NCBI GenBank assembly: GCA_021299455.1
Contig: JAJTGQ010000061.1
Location: 1 to 63,773, forward strand
Direction of reading: 5' to 3'
Length of the DNA stretch: 63,773 nucleotides
DNA from: Flammeovirgaceae bacterium
GTDB taxonomy: Bacteria; Bacteroidota; Bacteroidia; Cytophagales; Cyclobacteriaceae
In this document: positions 9,607 to 19,382 of the stretch, one piece after another
Numbering within the stretch: position 1 is the stretch's first letter
Layout: each line of letters opens with the position of its first letter
The notes under the pieces: generated by a model
What the model was told of the DNA's origin: nothing
Databases searched by the model: none
The model's input: the letters and a program-made list of their open reading frames with translations, nothing else
Program-made: the position numbers and the translations under genes

Positions 9607-11757
9607 TTATTTCAGGGTCAGCTCTTGAATAATATTTTTGGCTCCTCCCAACTTATCAATACACCAGAGCACATAGCGCACATCCACACAAATTGTGCGG
9701 TTGAGGTCCTTGTCAAAAGCAATCTTGTGACTAAGCGCTTCATAGTTACCATCGAACGCTAAGCCTATCAATTCGCCTTTTGCATTTAATACTGGTGACC
9801 CTGAATTTCCCCCTGTAATATCGTTCGTAGTTATAAATGCCACTACGATATCGTTCAACTTGGCATCTTTGTACTGACCAAAATCCTTTTTGTTGTACGC
9901 CTCTATGAGATTAGCTGGCAAATCAAACTCATAGTCACCCGGTTTGTATTTTTCCATCACTCCCGAGAGCGTACATACGTAATCGTAAAAGACCGCATCC
10001 CGCGGGTGGTAGGATTTGACATTTCCAAAACTCGTCCGCATCGTAAAATTCGCATCGGGATACATTACCTTGCCGGGATTCATGGCAATCACGCCTTTCA
10101 AATAGGCTTTCCCTAAATCATTATTCTGCAAAGTAAAATTGGTGGCGTAGGAGGCGTACTTGGTAGCATAGTTTTTACTAAACGTAGAAGAATACTGGTA
10201 GGCCATGTCTTTTTGTAATGTAGTGGAATCCGGTTTTGCTAAAAAAGCACTCCATTTAGTATCGTCCAATAGCATTGTCTTGGAGAACAAGTCTGCCGCA
10301 TATTTTTTATACGTAGCTTCATCATTCAAGTCGCCATAAGCAGAAACGATTCCATAAAAACCGGTAGGATGCTGTGACGGATCAATGTCCCTATGAAAAT
10401 AATGACTAGTAGCGGCAACAATTTTTTGATCCGAAGCATGGTTGCTGCTTTCCAGAAAAGTCTTACGCGCTTTGTCGAGGCTTTCACTCACCTTCTGAAG
10501 TTCATCAGCATTGATTGGCTTTTTCGTAAGAGCGCGCTCCATCGCACCTAGCGATGCCGAAAACGCGATCAACGGAGATCCGAAAATCCCTTCGTTCAAA
10601 TATATACGATGCTTGGTGTATGGCGCCCAATCCTGATAAATTTTCTCATACTGTTTAAAGATATTCTCATATTCTGGTTTTCCTTTTGCCCACGTATTGA
10701 ACTTTTCCTCCTCCTTCTTCTTCTGTCCATAGGTATCAAACTTCAGCAACTGTTTGGCTTCGCCATCAAAGAACTTCCAATAGTTGGCAACCGATGCATA
10801 GTTGGACGCTAACCTCAAACGGACCGCTGGGTCTTTCCTCATTTCTTCAAACATCAGCTTTAGCCGAATGTCACGTAGGTTCACAATGGCAGGGTTTTCA
10901 ACATTTGTTTTCAGCTTAACTCCGAAAGAGGTTTCGTATCGGTTGGTACTTCCCGGATACCCATAGATCATGGCATAGTCACCGTCATTGAATCCTTTTA
11001 TCGACACCGGCAAAAAATACTTCGGCTTCAACGGAACATTATCTGCAGAATACTCGGCTGCTTTACCTTCCTTACTCATGTATACACGGAAAACTGAGAA
11101 ATCTCCGGTATGCCGCGGCCATTCCCAATTGTCGGTATCACCTCCAAACTTTCCAACACTTTCAGCTGGAGCGCCAACCAACCGAATGTCGCGGAAACGC
11201 TCGTAGACAAACAATAGGTGTTGATTGCCCTTAAACATAGGGACTAACCTTGCTTCGTAGCCAGTTCCATCAGTTGCCTTTTTAACAATCTCAGCTGAAA
11301 CTGCTCTTAATTTAGTGGCTGATTCCATTCCAGTTAATCCCTTTAATGCTTCATCAACTTGAGCAGTTACGTCATCTATCCGGACTAAAAACTGAACGAA
11401 CATACCCTTGGCCGGAATTTCTTCTGTTTTTGATTTTGCATAAAAGCCATCGCGCAAATAGTTATGCTCCACCGAACTGGCAGAAGCAATCGCATCATAG
11501 CCGCAATGGTGGTTTGTAAAAATCAATCCTTCCGGGCTCACAATCTCTCCGGTACATCCCCCATTAAAAATGATAATGGCATCTTTAATGCTGACCTTGT
11601 TAATGCTGTATAATTGCTCTTTTGAAAGTTTTAAACCCCGCTTGACCATGTCATTGTACACTTGCTCGCCCAGCAGGTACACCAACCACATGCCTTCATC
11701 GGCCCTGGCAAAACTGAATACCAGAACAAAGAACAGGGAAAGAATTCGCTTTTTCAT
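9607..11757 (-). CDS. S46 family dipeptidyl-peptidase (DPP7-like)
   Basis: A protein of 716 residues from the ATG at 11757 (MKKRILSLFFVLVFSFARA, a signal peptide). The longer frame upstream would bury the signal. S46 enzymes are exported serine exopeptidases of asaccharolytic and peptide-scavenging Bacteroidota. The catalytic His84 lies in FTNHHCGYDA and the nucleophile Ser654 in GGNSGSPVLN. The residue corresponding to position 673 of the Porphyromonas enzymes is Gly670 (LAFDGNYE). Gly there marks DPP7 (hydrophobic P1) while Arg marks DPP11 (Asp/Glu P1), so DPP7 specificity is predicted. Confidence 0.93.
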   Translation of the reverse strand: MKKRILSLFFVLVFSFARADEGMWLVYLLGEQVYNDMVKRGLKLSKEQLYSINKVSIKDAIIIFNGGCTGEIVSPEGLIFTNHHCGYDAIASASSVEHNYLRDGFYAKSKTEEIPAKGMFVQFLVRIDDVTAQVDEALKGLTGMESATKLRAVSAEIVKKATDGTGYEARLVPMFKGNQHLLFVYERFRDIRLVGAPAESVGKFGGDTDNWEWPRHTGDFSVFRVYMSKEGKAAEYSADNVPLKPKYFLPVSIKGFNDGDYAMIYGYPGSTNRYETSFGVKLKTNVENPAIVNLRDIRLKLMFEEMRKDPAVRLRLASNYASVANYWKFFDGEAKQLLKFDTYGQKKKEEEKFNTWAKGKPEYENIFKQYEKIYQDWAPYTKHRIYLNEGIFGSPLIAFSASLGAMERALTKKPINADELQKVSESLDKARKTFLESSNHASDQKIVAATSHYFHRDIDPSQHPTGFYGIVSAYGDLNDEATYKKYAADLFSKTMLLDDTKWSAFLAKPDSTTLQKDMAYQYSSTFSKNYATKYASYATNFTLQNNDLGKAYLKGVIAMNPGKVMYPDANFTMRTSFGNVKSYHPRDAVFYDYVCTLSGVMEKYKPGDYEFDLPANLIEAYNKKDFGQYKDAKLNDIVVAFITTNDITGGNSGSPVLNAKGELIGLAFDGNYEALSHKIAFDKDLNRTICVDVRYVLWCIDKLGGAKNIIQELTLK

Positions 11758-11902
11758 ATCAAAAAGGTTAAGGTTGCGACAATACAATCAACAACAATTG
11801 TATACGATTTAAAGAATTTATTGATAAATTTCAAGTGGCTAACAACGTTCAAATCGAACTGACTGCCAAGTATCTCCATCCAAGAAATAAGCGATAAGCC
11901 GA

Positions 11903-12586
11903 ATGTCTGCTCTTTTACTATCTGATCGTATCATTCAATTCAACCAGCATCTTTCCATTTCCACACGTTTACCAAAAGATATTCAAGTTCTCAATCCATT
12001 CCAAGATCCTGTTACCTCTTATCTAAGTCAGCTTTTTTACAAAAAGCATTATAACGACACCAAAACCCGAACAATGATTTTAGGGATCAACCCGGGGCGA
12101 TTTGGATCCGGGCTAACTGGAGTTCCTTTTACAGACCCTATCAATTTGGAGAAGTATTGCGGCATTGAAAACAAACTCCCAAAGAAACAAGAAATCTCTT
12201 CAGAATTTATCTATAAAATGATTGATGCCTTTGGCGGCTGTGATCGATTTTATCAAACATTCTATTTTAGTTCTATCTCGCCATTGGGGTTTGTAAAAGA
12301 GGGCAAGAATCTAAACTACTATGACGTAAAAGGACTGCCGGACAAATTGATGGAATTCATTCATTCGAGTCTAACTGAACAACTCAGTTGGGGAATGAAT
12401 AGGGAAGTTGTCTTTTGCCTCGGTGAAGGGAAGAATTTCGCATTCCTTGAAGAGCTAAATACAAAGCACAAATTCTTTCACAGAGTTGTCCCTCTCTCCC
12501 ACCCTCGCTTCATTATGCAATACAAGAGGAAACGAGTGAAGGATTATGTGGATGAATATGTTAAGAAGTTGGAGTTTAGAAGTTAG
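11903..12586 (+). CDS. SMUG2-like uracil-DNA glycosylase family protein
   Basis: A protein of 227 residues. Motif 1 is GINPGRFGSGLTGVPFTD, close to the GMNPGPFG-x-x-x-x-GVPFG of SMUG glycosylases. The second active-site motif is HPRFIMQYKRKR near the C-terminus. The family removes uracil or oxidised pyrimidines from DNA as the first step of base-excision repair. In motif 1 the residue after GINPG is Arg, not Pro, as usual in the SMUG2 branch. It precedes a helicase gene by 86 bp; a joint repair role is possible but not shown. Confidence 0.85.
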   Translation: MSALLLSDRIIQFNQHLSISTRLPKDIQVLNPFQDPVTSYLSQLFYKKHYNDTKTRTMILGINPGRFGSGLTGVPFTDPINLEKYCGIENKLPKKQEISSEFIYKMIDAFGGCDRFYQTFYFSSISPLGFVKEGKNLNYYDVKGLPDKLMEFIHSSLTEQLSWGMNREVVFCLGEGKNFAFLEELNTKHKFFHRVVPLSHPRFIMQYKRKRVKDYVDEYVKKLEFRS

Positions 12587-12672
12587 AAGTTAGAAATATA
12601 GAATCAAGGTTGAATCGTCAAGTTTGCAGCTTGTAGCATTTAACCCCTACCTTTAAGCCTTAACCAATCGTC

Positions 12673-14607
12673 TTGGAATCTCCTAAAGAGCAACTTCGAA
12701 AAACACTTGGGCTTTTACAGCTAGAACGTCAGGCAGACCTGGAACAATACCGACAAAAAGTATTACTGCGTCCGTTGCAGGCTCGCGTAAAAGAAGGCAT
12801 GACTTGGTATCCTGTTCGAATGGCTAAGGAGTACATTGGAACAGGAGAGCGAATCATTGTTGAAGTAGAGCGGACTACCCAAAAAGATCAACCTCATGCC
12901 TTTCAAAGTGGAAAGATGGTAAGTGTCTTTTCAAATGCCTCTGGCAAATCTGAAAAGCAACATCAAAATGGCGTCATTAACTATGTACGTGATAATCTTA
13001 TGGTAATCACTCTAAATGGGGATGATATTCCGGAATGGATTGATAGCGGTTCATTGGGCGTAGATGTAATGTTTGATGAGATGAGTTATCGTGAGATGGA
13101 GTACACGCTAAAAAAAGTAATTGAAGCAGACGATGATAGAGTTGCCGAATTTCGAGAGCTACTATTAGGAGGCGGGGTTGCCGGTTACCGGTTGGCTGTC
13201 GCTGGTGAACAGGGAACCGGAAACTGGAAACTAGGAATTTTGAACGAAAGTCAGCTAAAAGCAGCTCAGAAGATTATTGACAGCAAAGACATCGCCTTCA
13301 TCCACGGTCCTCCAGGTACTGGAAAAACTACCACGCTTGTTCAAGCGATCAAATACACGGTAAAAGAAGAGGGGCAAGTGCTCGTATGCGCACCAAGTAA
13401 TGCGGCCATTGATCTGTTGGTTGAAAAATTAAGCGATCAGGGTTTGAACGTAATCCGTATTGGCCACCCGGCACGCGTTACCGAACAATCGCTCAGTAAA
13501 ACAATGGATGCGCGCATTGCAGAACATCCGAACTTTGACGAGTTACGTTTGTTGCGCAAAAAAATGGAGCAGGCCAAACAAAAGGCAAACAAATACAAAC
13601 GCAGCTTTGGGTATTTTGAAAAAGCAGAGCGAATAATGTTGCGCGAGGAAGCCAGGCAACTCAAGTCAGATGCCGACACATTGGAATTCTATATTACCAA
13701 CGACCTACTTCAAAAAAGTGAAGTAATTTGTTCTACGCTGGTTGGCGCATCGCACCCTACCTTAAAAGGCAGAAGGTACAAGACTGCATTTATTGATGAA
13801 GCCGGACAAGCGCTGGAACCTGCCAGCTGGATACCATTTCTCCGTGCGCAACGCGTCATCCTTGCGGGCGATCATATGCAGCTGCCACCAACCGTAAAAT
13901 CAAACGAGGCTGCCAAGTTAGGATTGGCAGAAACACTTTTTGAAAAAGGAATTTTAAAGCACCCCTCACAGGCATCGATGCTTCAAGTGCAATACAGAAT
14001 GCACGAATCTATCATGAAGTTCTCATCAAGTTATTTTTACGATGATGAACTGATCGCTCACGAATCCGTTCGTTTCGAATTGCTGCGCCCCAATCAACCA
14101 CCCGTTGAATTTATTGATACTGCCGGTGCCGGCTACACCGAAGAGCAAGATCCAGAAACCTTAAGTCGATTCAACAAAGAAGAAGCAGCGCTTCTCATCC
14201 GCGTAGTAGAAAAATTAATCGAAGAAATAGGATTAGAAGATTGGATTACTCAAAACATTACGCTGGGTATTATCACTCCCTACCGGGCACAGGTAGACTA
14301 TCTTCTTCATTTGGCCGAAAGTTCTGCGTTCCTGGAACCACTTCACAAATTAGTTACCATCAACACCGTTGATGCTTTTCAAGGGCAAGAACGTGACGTA
14401 ATTGCTATAAGTTTCGTGCGTAGCAATGCGAAAGGGGAAGTTGGTTTTCTGGCAGACATCCGCAGAACCAATGTAGCCATGACCCGAGCCAAGAAAAAAC
14501 TAATCATGATTGGTGATAGTGCTACGCTGGGCACACATCCCTTTTATGTGAAGTTGTTGGAGTTTGTGCAAGGTCATGACTTTTATAAGAGTGTTTTTGA
14601 AGTGTAG
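12673..14607 (+). CDS. IGHMBP2/UPF1-like superfamily 1B helicase
   Basis: A protein of 644 residues starting at a TTG (the first codon after a TACCTTTA -7-like box at 12649-12656). An N-terminal beta-barrel domain with RVKEGMTWYPVR precedes the motor. Helicase motifs: Walker A GPPGTGKTTT (about residue 214), motif II DEAGQALEP, motif III AGDHMQLPPTV, motif IV-like LQVQYRMHESI, motif V TVDAFQGQERDVI and motif VI VAMTRAKKKL. These are the signatures of the UPF1-like family, which unwinds RNA or DNA 5' to 3'. The cellular role in Bacteroidota is unknown. Confidence 0.93.
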   Translation: MESPKEQLRKTLGLLQLERQADLEQYRQKVLLRPLQARVKEGMTWYPVRMAKEYIGTGERIIVEVERTTQKDQPHAFQSGKMVSVFSNASGKSEKQHQNGVINYVRDNLMVITLNGDDIPEWIDSGSLGVDVMFDEMSYREMEYTLKKVIEADDDRVAEFRELLLGGGVAGYRLAVAGEQGTGNWKLGILNESQLKAAQKIIDSKDIAFIHGPPGTGKTTTLVQAIKYTVKEEGQVLVCAPSNAAIDLLVEKLSDQGLNVIRIGHPARVTEQSLSKTMDARIAEHPNFDELRLLRKKMEQAKQKANKYKRSFGYFEKAERIMLREEARQLKSDADTLEFYITNDLLQKSEVICSTLVGASHPTLKGRRYKTAFIDEAGQALEPASWIPFLRAQRVILAGDHMQLPPTVKSNEAAKLGLAETLFEKGILKHPSQASMLQVQYRMHESIMKFSSSYFYDDELIAHESVRFELLRPNQPPVEFIDTAGAGYTEEQDPETLSRFNKEEAALLIRVVEKLIEEIGLEDWITQNITLGIITPYRAQVDYLLHLAESSAFLEPLHKLVTINTVDAFQGQERDVIAISFVRSNAKGEVGFLADIRRTNVAMTRAKKKLIMIGDSATLGTHPFYVKLLEFVQGHDFYKSVFEV

Positions 14608-14653
14608 TTCGATGTTTGTTAATGATTATTAGAATCAGACGAATAAATAGTGG

Positions 14654-14744
14654 CTAGCGTTACGCGCCCCTTTAAAGTCGGCTAGAATTCAAAGGCATCT
14701 GACCGCTCCATGCGGTCTGACGCCTACTTCCTGCATAACGTTAG
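14654..14744. repeat. Palindromic 91-bp element (attC- or MITE-like)
   Basis: Outer inverted repeats CTAGCGTTACG (14654-14664) and CATAACGTTAG (14734-14744) match at 9 of 11 positions. Inside is a hairpin: GGCATCTGACCGC (14694-14706), loop TCCAT, GCGGTCTGACGCC (14712-14724), 11 of 13 paired. It sits between convergent helicase genes. The nested architecture recalls integron attC sites or MITEs, but the ends do not match the attC core GTTRRRY, so no class is assigned. Confidence 0.65.
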
Positions 14745-14761
14745 TAACAAATTAACAGTAA

Positions 14762-17245
14762 CTATTTCCTTTTAATGGCTCCCCTGACCGCCTCAGCTGT
14801 CCATGGGTCTTCCGGCCAATGATGGCGGGGATAGCGTCTTTTTAACTCACTTCGTACTTCATGATAAATGGTATGCCAAAAGCTCTTTAGATCTTGTGTT
14901 ACCTGAACGGGTTTATAGCCGGGAGAAAGCAGGTGCAATACTATTTTAATCCTGCCTTCATTAATTGTTGGAGTTTCTAATAGCCCAAACATTTCCTGAA
15001 GTCTTACTTCCATAATAGGAAGCTGGCCATCGTTGAAATAGGTAAGCTTTATCATGGAACCGCTGGGGACTTGCAATTTGGCGGGAGCTAATTTATCGAG
15101 CTTGGTATTTAGCTCCCATGGAAGTAGGCCCGTTAAAATAGCTTGCAAATCCAATCGTTGAAAATCAATACGCTTCGAAACCTGACTTAGAAAAGGCCCG
15201 AGCCAATCTTCTGCACTGGCTAACAGGTTTTCTTCACTAACATCTGGCCATCCTTCTTCGGGTCGCCAACTTCGTAAGCACATCAAGCGCGTTTGCCATT
15301 CCGTGTGCTCATCCTGCCAATTCAGCAAACTAAATCCTTCTTCTCGCAGCGCGTCACATAAAACACGTATCCTTATTTCTTCAGAAATCTTTTGCAGGGG
15401 CCGCGTGGAGACCACCACATTTCCTATTCGCTTCTCTATTACCGCTACAAGCATCCCCCTTTCTTTGTCCCATCGCACAGCTTCCTTTTCTTCTGCTCGT
15501 TCCATCAAATCATCCAGATGTACAGGCGCTGCCAAGAATATTTTTCCTTCACCTTTAGTGCCAGCATCCAATTGAGCAACACACAACCAGGTCTCACGCA
15601 AAAGTGAATCATGATCTGGCAACCGTACAACCCGGCCGTTGGCTAACTTGTATCGTTCGGTTTGCTTTTCAATCTGTTGGGCTATTCGCTCGGGATAGGC
15701 CTCTGATAAAAACTTTCCAACATCTGTATCAGCAACGATCGCGTTGTCGACTTCCAATTTAAAAATCTTTCGCCAAGATGAGGCTAAACGTTCAATTCGT
15801 TGCAACACGTTTCGATCAGCATTTACTCGCTCCCCTTTTCGCCACTTGCGCAAAACTTCCACGCGTAAACTTAAGTCAGCCCCTGCGTCTTTCGACAGTG
15901 GGTCACACTCTTCCAATAGAGCGGCTACATCAGTTGCCAGCGCATTGCCCTTTGCATCCGCCTCTTTTGCCGATAGCAGCATATGCGCAATTCTGGGGTG
16001 AGTAGGAAGCTTCAACATGGCTCTTCCCCGTTGGGTAATCACGTCTCCGATCAGGGCACCCAACTCTTGCAACAATTGTTTTGCCTGACTAACCGTACCT
16101 GTTGGGGGCAACGTGATCCACTGCAACTCGTTCAGGTTTTTTATTCCCCAGTTGCTCAACTCTAAAAGAAGTGGCGACAAATCTGCTTCTAAAATTTCCG
16201 GCTGTCGCATCGGCAACAAATGGCTGTGTGTATTCTCGGCCCACAGACGATAGCAAACCCCGGGTCCCAGTCGACCGGCACGACCCGCTCGCTGATCAGC
16301 TGCATCTCTTGTGACACGTATCGTTTCGAGCTTAGTCATACCACTTCTCGGATCAAACCGTGCTACCCGAGAATAGCCTGAATCAATAACCGTTGTGATG
16401 CCTTCTATGGTCAGTGATGTCTCGGCAATCGAAGTAGCTAACACCACTTTGCGTAGGCCTTGCGGATGGGGCAAGATCGCTTGCTGTTGTTCCTTCAATG
16501 GCAAGTCTCCATAAAGTGGTTGAACAACAACAGAACTTTCATCGCTACTCAAAGCTTCCAAAGCTTTGCGAATTTCGCCTGTACCCGGTAAGAACACCAG
16601 CAAATCTCCTGACTGTTCTTTCAACGCTTTGCGTATAACACGAGTTGTTGCGAGTGCTACTGAGTCTTCCTTGTCAGCAGCCTGATACTTGATGGTAACT
16701 GGGAACTGCTTACCAATACTAGTAATGACAGGAGCATTACCGAGCAACGCTGAAATTTTTTCGCTGTCCAGGGTGGCAGACATGATGAGCAATTTCAGAT
16801 CATCTCGCAACACTTGCTGACTTTGGTAACAAAAGGCCAAGGCTAAATCTGCTTGCAAACTGCGCTCATGGAATTCATCGAAAATCACCAAGCCCACGCC
16901 CTCCAGTGAATTGTCAGACTGGATCATCCGAGTGAGTATTCCTTCTGTAACCACCTCGATACGAGTTTGAGCACTCACTACCGTTTCAAAACGAATTCGA
17001 TAACCAATGGTCTGCCCTACTTCTTCGTTCAATAAACTCGCCATGCGAGCAGCGACTGATCTGGCGGCCAATCTCCGTGGTTCCAGCAAAATGATTTTAC
17101 TCCTTTTAAGCCAAGGCACATCCAACAGCTGTAGTGGTAACACGGTTGATTTCCCGGCACCGGGTGGTGCTTGCAGTATAACTATCGGATGTTGATTAAG
17201 TCCCTCGATGAGGTCGGGAAGTACATCAAGAACGGGATACGACAT
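14762..17245 (-). CDS. hrpB: ATP-dependent helicase HrpB
   Basis: A DEAH-type helicase of 827 residues with the full HrpB length and layout. Walker A is APPGAGKST (Lys32), motif II is DEFHERS in place of DEAH, motif III is SATLD, and motif VI is QRAGRAGR. The C-terminal helicase-associated and HrpB-specific domains are present (e.g. PWELNTKLDKLAPAKL). Its biological role in bacteria is poorly defined; RNA remodelling is assumed. A perfect -7 box ends 4 nt before the ATG, so the mRNA may be leaderless. Confidence 0.95.
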   Translation of the reverse strand: MSYPVLDVLPDLIEGLNQHPIVILQAPPGAGKSTVLPLQLLDVPWLKRSKIILLEPRRLAARSVAARMASLLNEEVGQTIGYRIRFETVVSAQTRIEVVTEGILTRMIQSDNSLEGVGLVIFDEFHERSLQADLALAFCYQSQQVLRDDLKLLIMSATLDSEKISALLGNAPVITSIGKQFPVTIKYQAADKEDSVALATTRVIRKALKEQSGDLLVFLPGTGEIRKALEALSSDESSVVVQPLYGDLPLKEQQQAILPHPQGLRKVVLATSIAETSLTIEGITTVIDSGYSRVARFDPRSGMTKLETIRVTRDAADQRAGRAGRLGPGVCYRLWAENTHSHLLPMRQPEILEADLSPLLLELSNWGIKNLNELQWITLPPTGTVSQAKQLLQELGALIGDVITQRGRAMLKLPTHPRIAHMLLSAKEADAKGNALATDVAALLEECDPLSKDAGADLSLRVEVLRKWRKGERVNADRNVLQRIERLASSWRKIFKLEVDNAIVADTDVGKFLSEAYPERIAQQIEKQTERYKLANGRVVRLPDHDSLLRETWLCVAQLDAGTKGEGKIFLAAPVHLDDLMERAEEKEAVRWDKERGMLVAVIEKRIGNVVVSTRPLQKISEEIRIRVLCDALREEGFSLLNWQDEHTEWQTRLMCLRSWRPEEGWPDVSEENLLASAEDWLGPFLSQVSKRIDFQRLDLQAILTGLLPWELNTKLDKLAPAKLQVPSGSMIKLTYFNDGQLPIMEVRLQEMFGLLETPTINEGRIKIVLHLLSPGYKPVQVTQDLKSFWHTIYHEVRSELKRRYPRHHWPEDPWTAEAVRGAIKRK

Positions 17246-17257
17246 TCTACAAAAGTA
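17246..17257 (-). promoter_or_regulatory. hrpB -7 box TACTTTTG, 4 nt before the start codon
   Basis: On the minus strand the order is TACTTTTG (17257-17250), TAGA, then ATG (17245). The box is a perfect TAnnTTTG match. With a start point about 4 nt after the box, transcription would begin at the start codon. No convincing -33 TTTG is seen at 19-21 nt spacing. Confidence 0.5.
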
Positions 17258-17288
17258 AGTCGGAATTGGAAATTAGGAGAATAGTCGA

Positions 17289-19256
17289 TTAGGACGTTCT
17301 ACGAAACTGGAAACTTTTTACAACATCGCGTGCCTCATCCATTGATTGGCAAACAAAAAAATCCAAGCCCAACTGAGCTGTAACCTCTTTCATTCGATCC
17401 AAATATGTTTTCCTTGAAGGGTCGGTAAACCCAACGGTAACAACCCGCTTTAATCCAGTTCGAACAGCCTCCGGAAGCACTTTAGAAACAAACCAAATTT
17501 GATCTTCATCCCCGATTTTTCCTTGATGGCGCAAATCTGCAATCCACGAAGGTGTATTATAGTTCTTGATCGTCTGTAGAATAGTGTCAAAAACGGTGTG
17601 GTACTCCGCACTCGAGATATTCCTTTTCCAATTGATCACCGTTGTATTGAGTTCTGCATCGAAATGCAAATCAGCTGCCTCTACTTCGAGAAGGACCTGA
17701 CGCTCTATCTCTTTCGGTTTTGGCAAAGTGATTCGGAAAAGTGTGCCCTTGTTAAGCTCGCTTTCAATTTCAATTGTGCCGTCCATCATTCCAACCTGCG
17801 TTTTCACGATAAACAATCCTAGCCCCTTACCACCAATATGCGGATGAAAACGTCTGTACAATTTAAACACGTTCTCGCGCTGTCTAGCCAAATCAATCCC
17901 CAACCCATTGTCTTTCACCTCAAAAATGGTCCTTTCTTGATCATCAACATAAGAGCGTACTGTGATTCTAAGCAACCGATCAGGTGACTGATACTTGATG
18001 GCGTTGCTAAACAAGTTATACAAAATACTATGCACCATCGGCCGAATAGCGAAAACATGCGTGGCCGCAGAAAAATCGACCTCTATTGAATAATCAGGCT
18101 TTATCTCATCTACAAGGCTTCCGCCTACCTTTTTCCATTCCTCGTCAAGTGATATCTTCTCTCGTATCGTGTACAGTTGATTTCGAATATCGATGATCAT
18201 GCTAAGGTCTTTCAAGATCACGTCTAGATCTTGTGTTGACTGTTGGATATAACTCACAATTTGGCGCCTTGCCTCCTCTGAGTTGTCCATATCAAACATC
18301 TGCGATAACCCCAACAAACGCGCCACTGGACCCCGAAGATTATGAGAAACCGTGTAAGAAAATTGCCGCAGTTCACTATTGTGCTTTACCAATTCTTCGT
18401 TCGCGCTAGATAGGTTTTTGCTTTTCTCGTCTACTAACAGTTGGAGTTGTGTATTGAACAACGATAGCTCATCCTTTTGTACGTTGATCAGTTGGTTTGC
18501 TTCTTCTAGCTTATCGCGCCCCACAGCTAGCTCCTCTTGCTGCTGCTGCATTTCCTCATTCCTGGCCTCAATGTCGAAATTTAATCGACTTAGTTCCAGA
18601 TTTTTTTCCAAAAGTGTGGCATTAATAGACTCCTTTTCAACGATAGACTTGTCCGCTTTCAGTTGCGCCCGTTCGGTGATCGTCTTCAAAGTGATAATAC
18701 CAAAAAGCAAAATAAAATAGGCGGTTACCGAAATGTAGTTGATATAATAGTAAGAGGGTGCCGTGAACCCACGTTGGTAATAGCCTAATCCAAGAGCATT
18801 GTGAATGGGGTCAAATAAAACTAAACAAAGCAGGGTCGAAGCAAGGCAAAAAGTTATTTTCAACCGTTCATCTAGTCTAAAAACTACTGCCGGTAAAATA
18901 GTCGTTGCGATTAGAATGTAACGGCTGTCAAAATAGGTGATATACGACTGACCAGTAGCGATGCTTTTGCCGTAAAGACTGACAAACATCGTCATCCAAA
19001 TTGGCGTCAGGCAAAAAAGCAGTCTCCCAATATCATAAAATCGAATATTGACAAATACCGACACAAAAAAGAAAACGGCCACCGATAATATATAGGGGGA
19101 CGTTGACGTCCACCCAAACAACTTATATAGAATAAGAAACAGAATTGCGGTGAGCAAGGAAAGTATTACAGACAAAATGTTAGTGATATAGACCAATTCC
19201 CTCACCTTCTGGGGTACATGAAAAGATGGACGCAGGAATGAAAATAATTCTGACAT
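17289..19256 (-). CDS. Membrane sensor histidine kinase with C-terminal STAS/SpoIIAA-like extension
   Basis: A protein of 655 residues from the ATG at 19256 (MSELFSFLRPSFHV). The N-terminal ~200 residues contain about six membrane segments. A coiled coil follows (about 205-290, MQQQQEELAVGRDKLEEAN), then HisKA with the phospho-acceptor in YTVSHNLRGPVARLLGLS, and a HATPase domain with NLFSNAIKY, DNGLGID and GKGLGLF. After the ATPase domain there are about 130 more residues. They include W-K-R-N-I-S-S-A-E-Y and SWIADLRHQGKIGDEDQIW, resembling a SpoIIAA/STAS-like fold seen as free-standing proteins in Bacteroidota. No response regulator gene is adjacent. Confidence 0.85.
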   Translation of the reverse strand: MSELFSFLRPSFHVPQKVRELVYITNILSVILSLLTAILFLILYKLFGWTSTSPYILSVAVFFFVSVFVNIRFYDIGRLLFCLTPIWMTMFVSLYGKSIATGQSYITYFDSRYILIATTILPAVVFRLDERLKITFCLASTLLCLVLFDPIHNALGLGYYQRGFTAPSYYYINYISVTAYFILLFGIITLKTITERAQLKADKSIVEKESINATLLEKNLELSRLNFDIEARNEEMQQQQEELAVGRDKLEEANQLINVQKDELSLFNTQLQLLVDEKSKNLSSANEELVKHNSELRQFSYTVSHNLRGPVARLLGLSQMFDMDNSEEARRQIVSYIQQSTQDLDVILKDLSMIIDIRNQLYTIREKISLDEEWKKVGGSLVDEIKPDYSIEVDFSAATHVFAIRPMVHSILYNLFSNAIKYQSPDRLLRITVRSYVDDQERTIFEVKDNGLGIDLARQRENVFKLYRRFHPHIGGKGLGLFIVKTQVGMMDGTIEIESELNKGTLFRITLPKPKEIERQVLLEVEAADLHFDAELNTTVINWKRNISSAEYHTVFDTILQTIKNYNTPSWIADLRHQGKIGDEDQIWFVSKVLPEAVRTGLKRVVTVGFTDPSRKTYLDRMKEVTAQLGLDFFVCQSMDEARDVVKSFQFRRTS

Positions 19257-19267
19257 GAACAAAATGA
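19257..19267 (-). promoter_or_regulatory. -7-like box TCATTTTG, 3 nt before the histidine-kinase start
   Basis: The minus strand reads TCATTTTG (19267-19260), TTC, then ATG (19256). It has one mismatch to TAnnTTTG. It fits the same close spacing seen at several other genes in this window, but alone it is weak. Confidence 0.35.
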
Positions 19268-19382
19268 ATGCTAAAAATAAATCGAAATCGAACGAAAACA
19301 AACAACCTCCTTTGCAAACCAGCTAATTCTTTCATAAATAGAGCTATAAGGCTGGATCTTTCCTATATTGAAGTCAACAGGC

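Noticed and set aside
14640-14760. Integron attC site
   Set aside because: The nested palindrome is suggestive, but neither orientation ends in RYYYAAC/GTTRRRY and no integrase gene is in the window.
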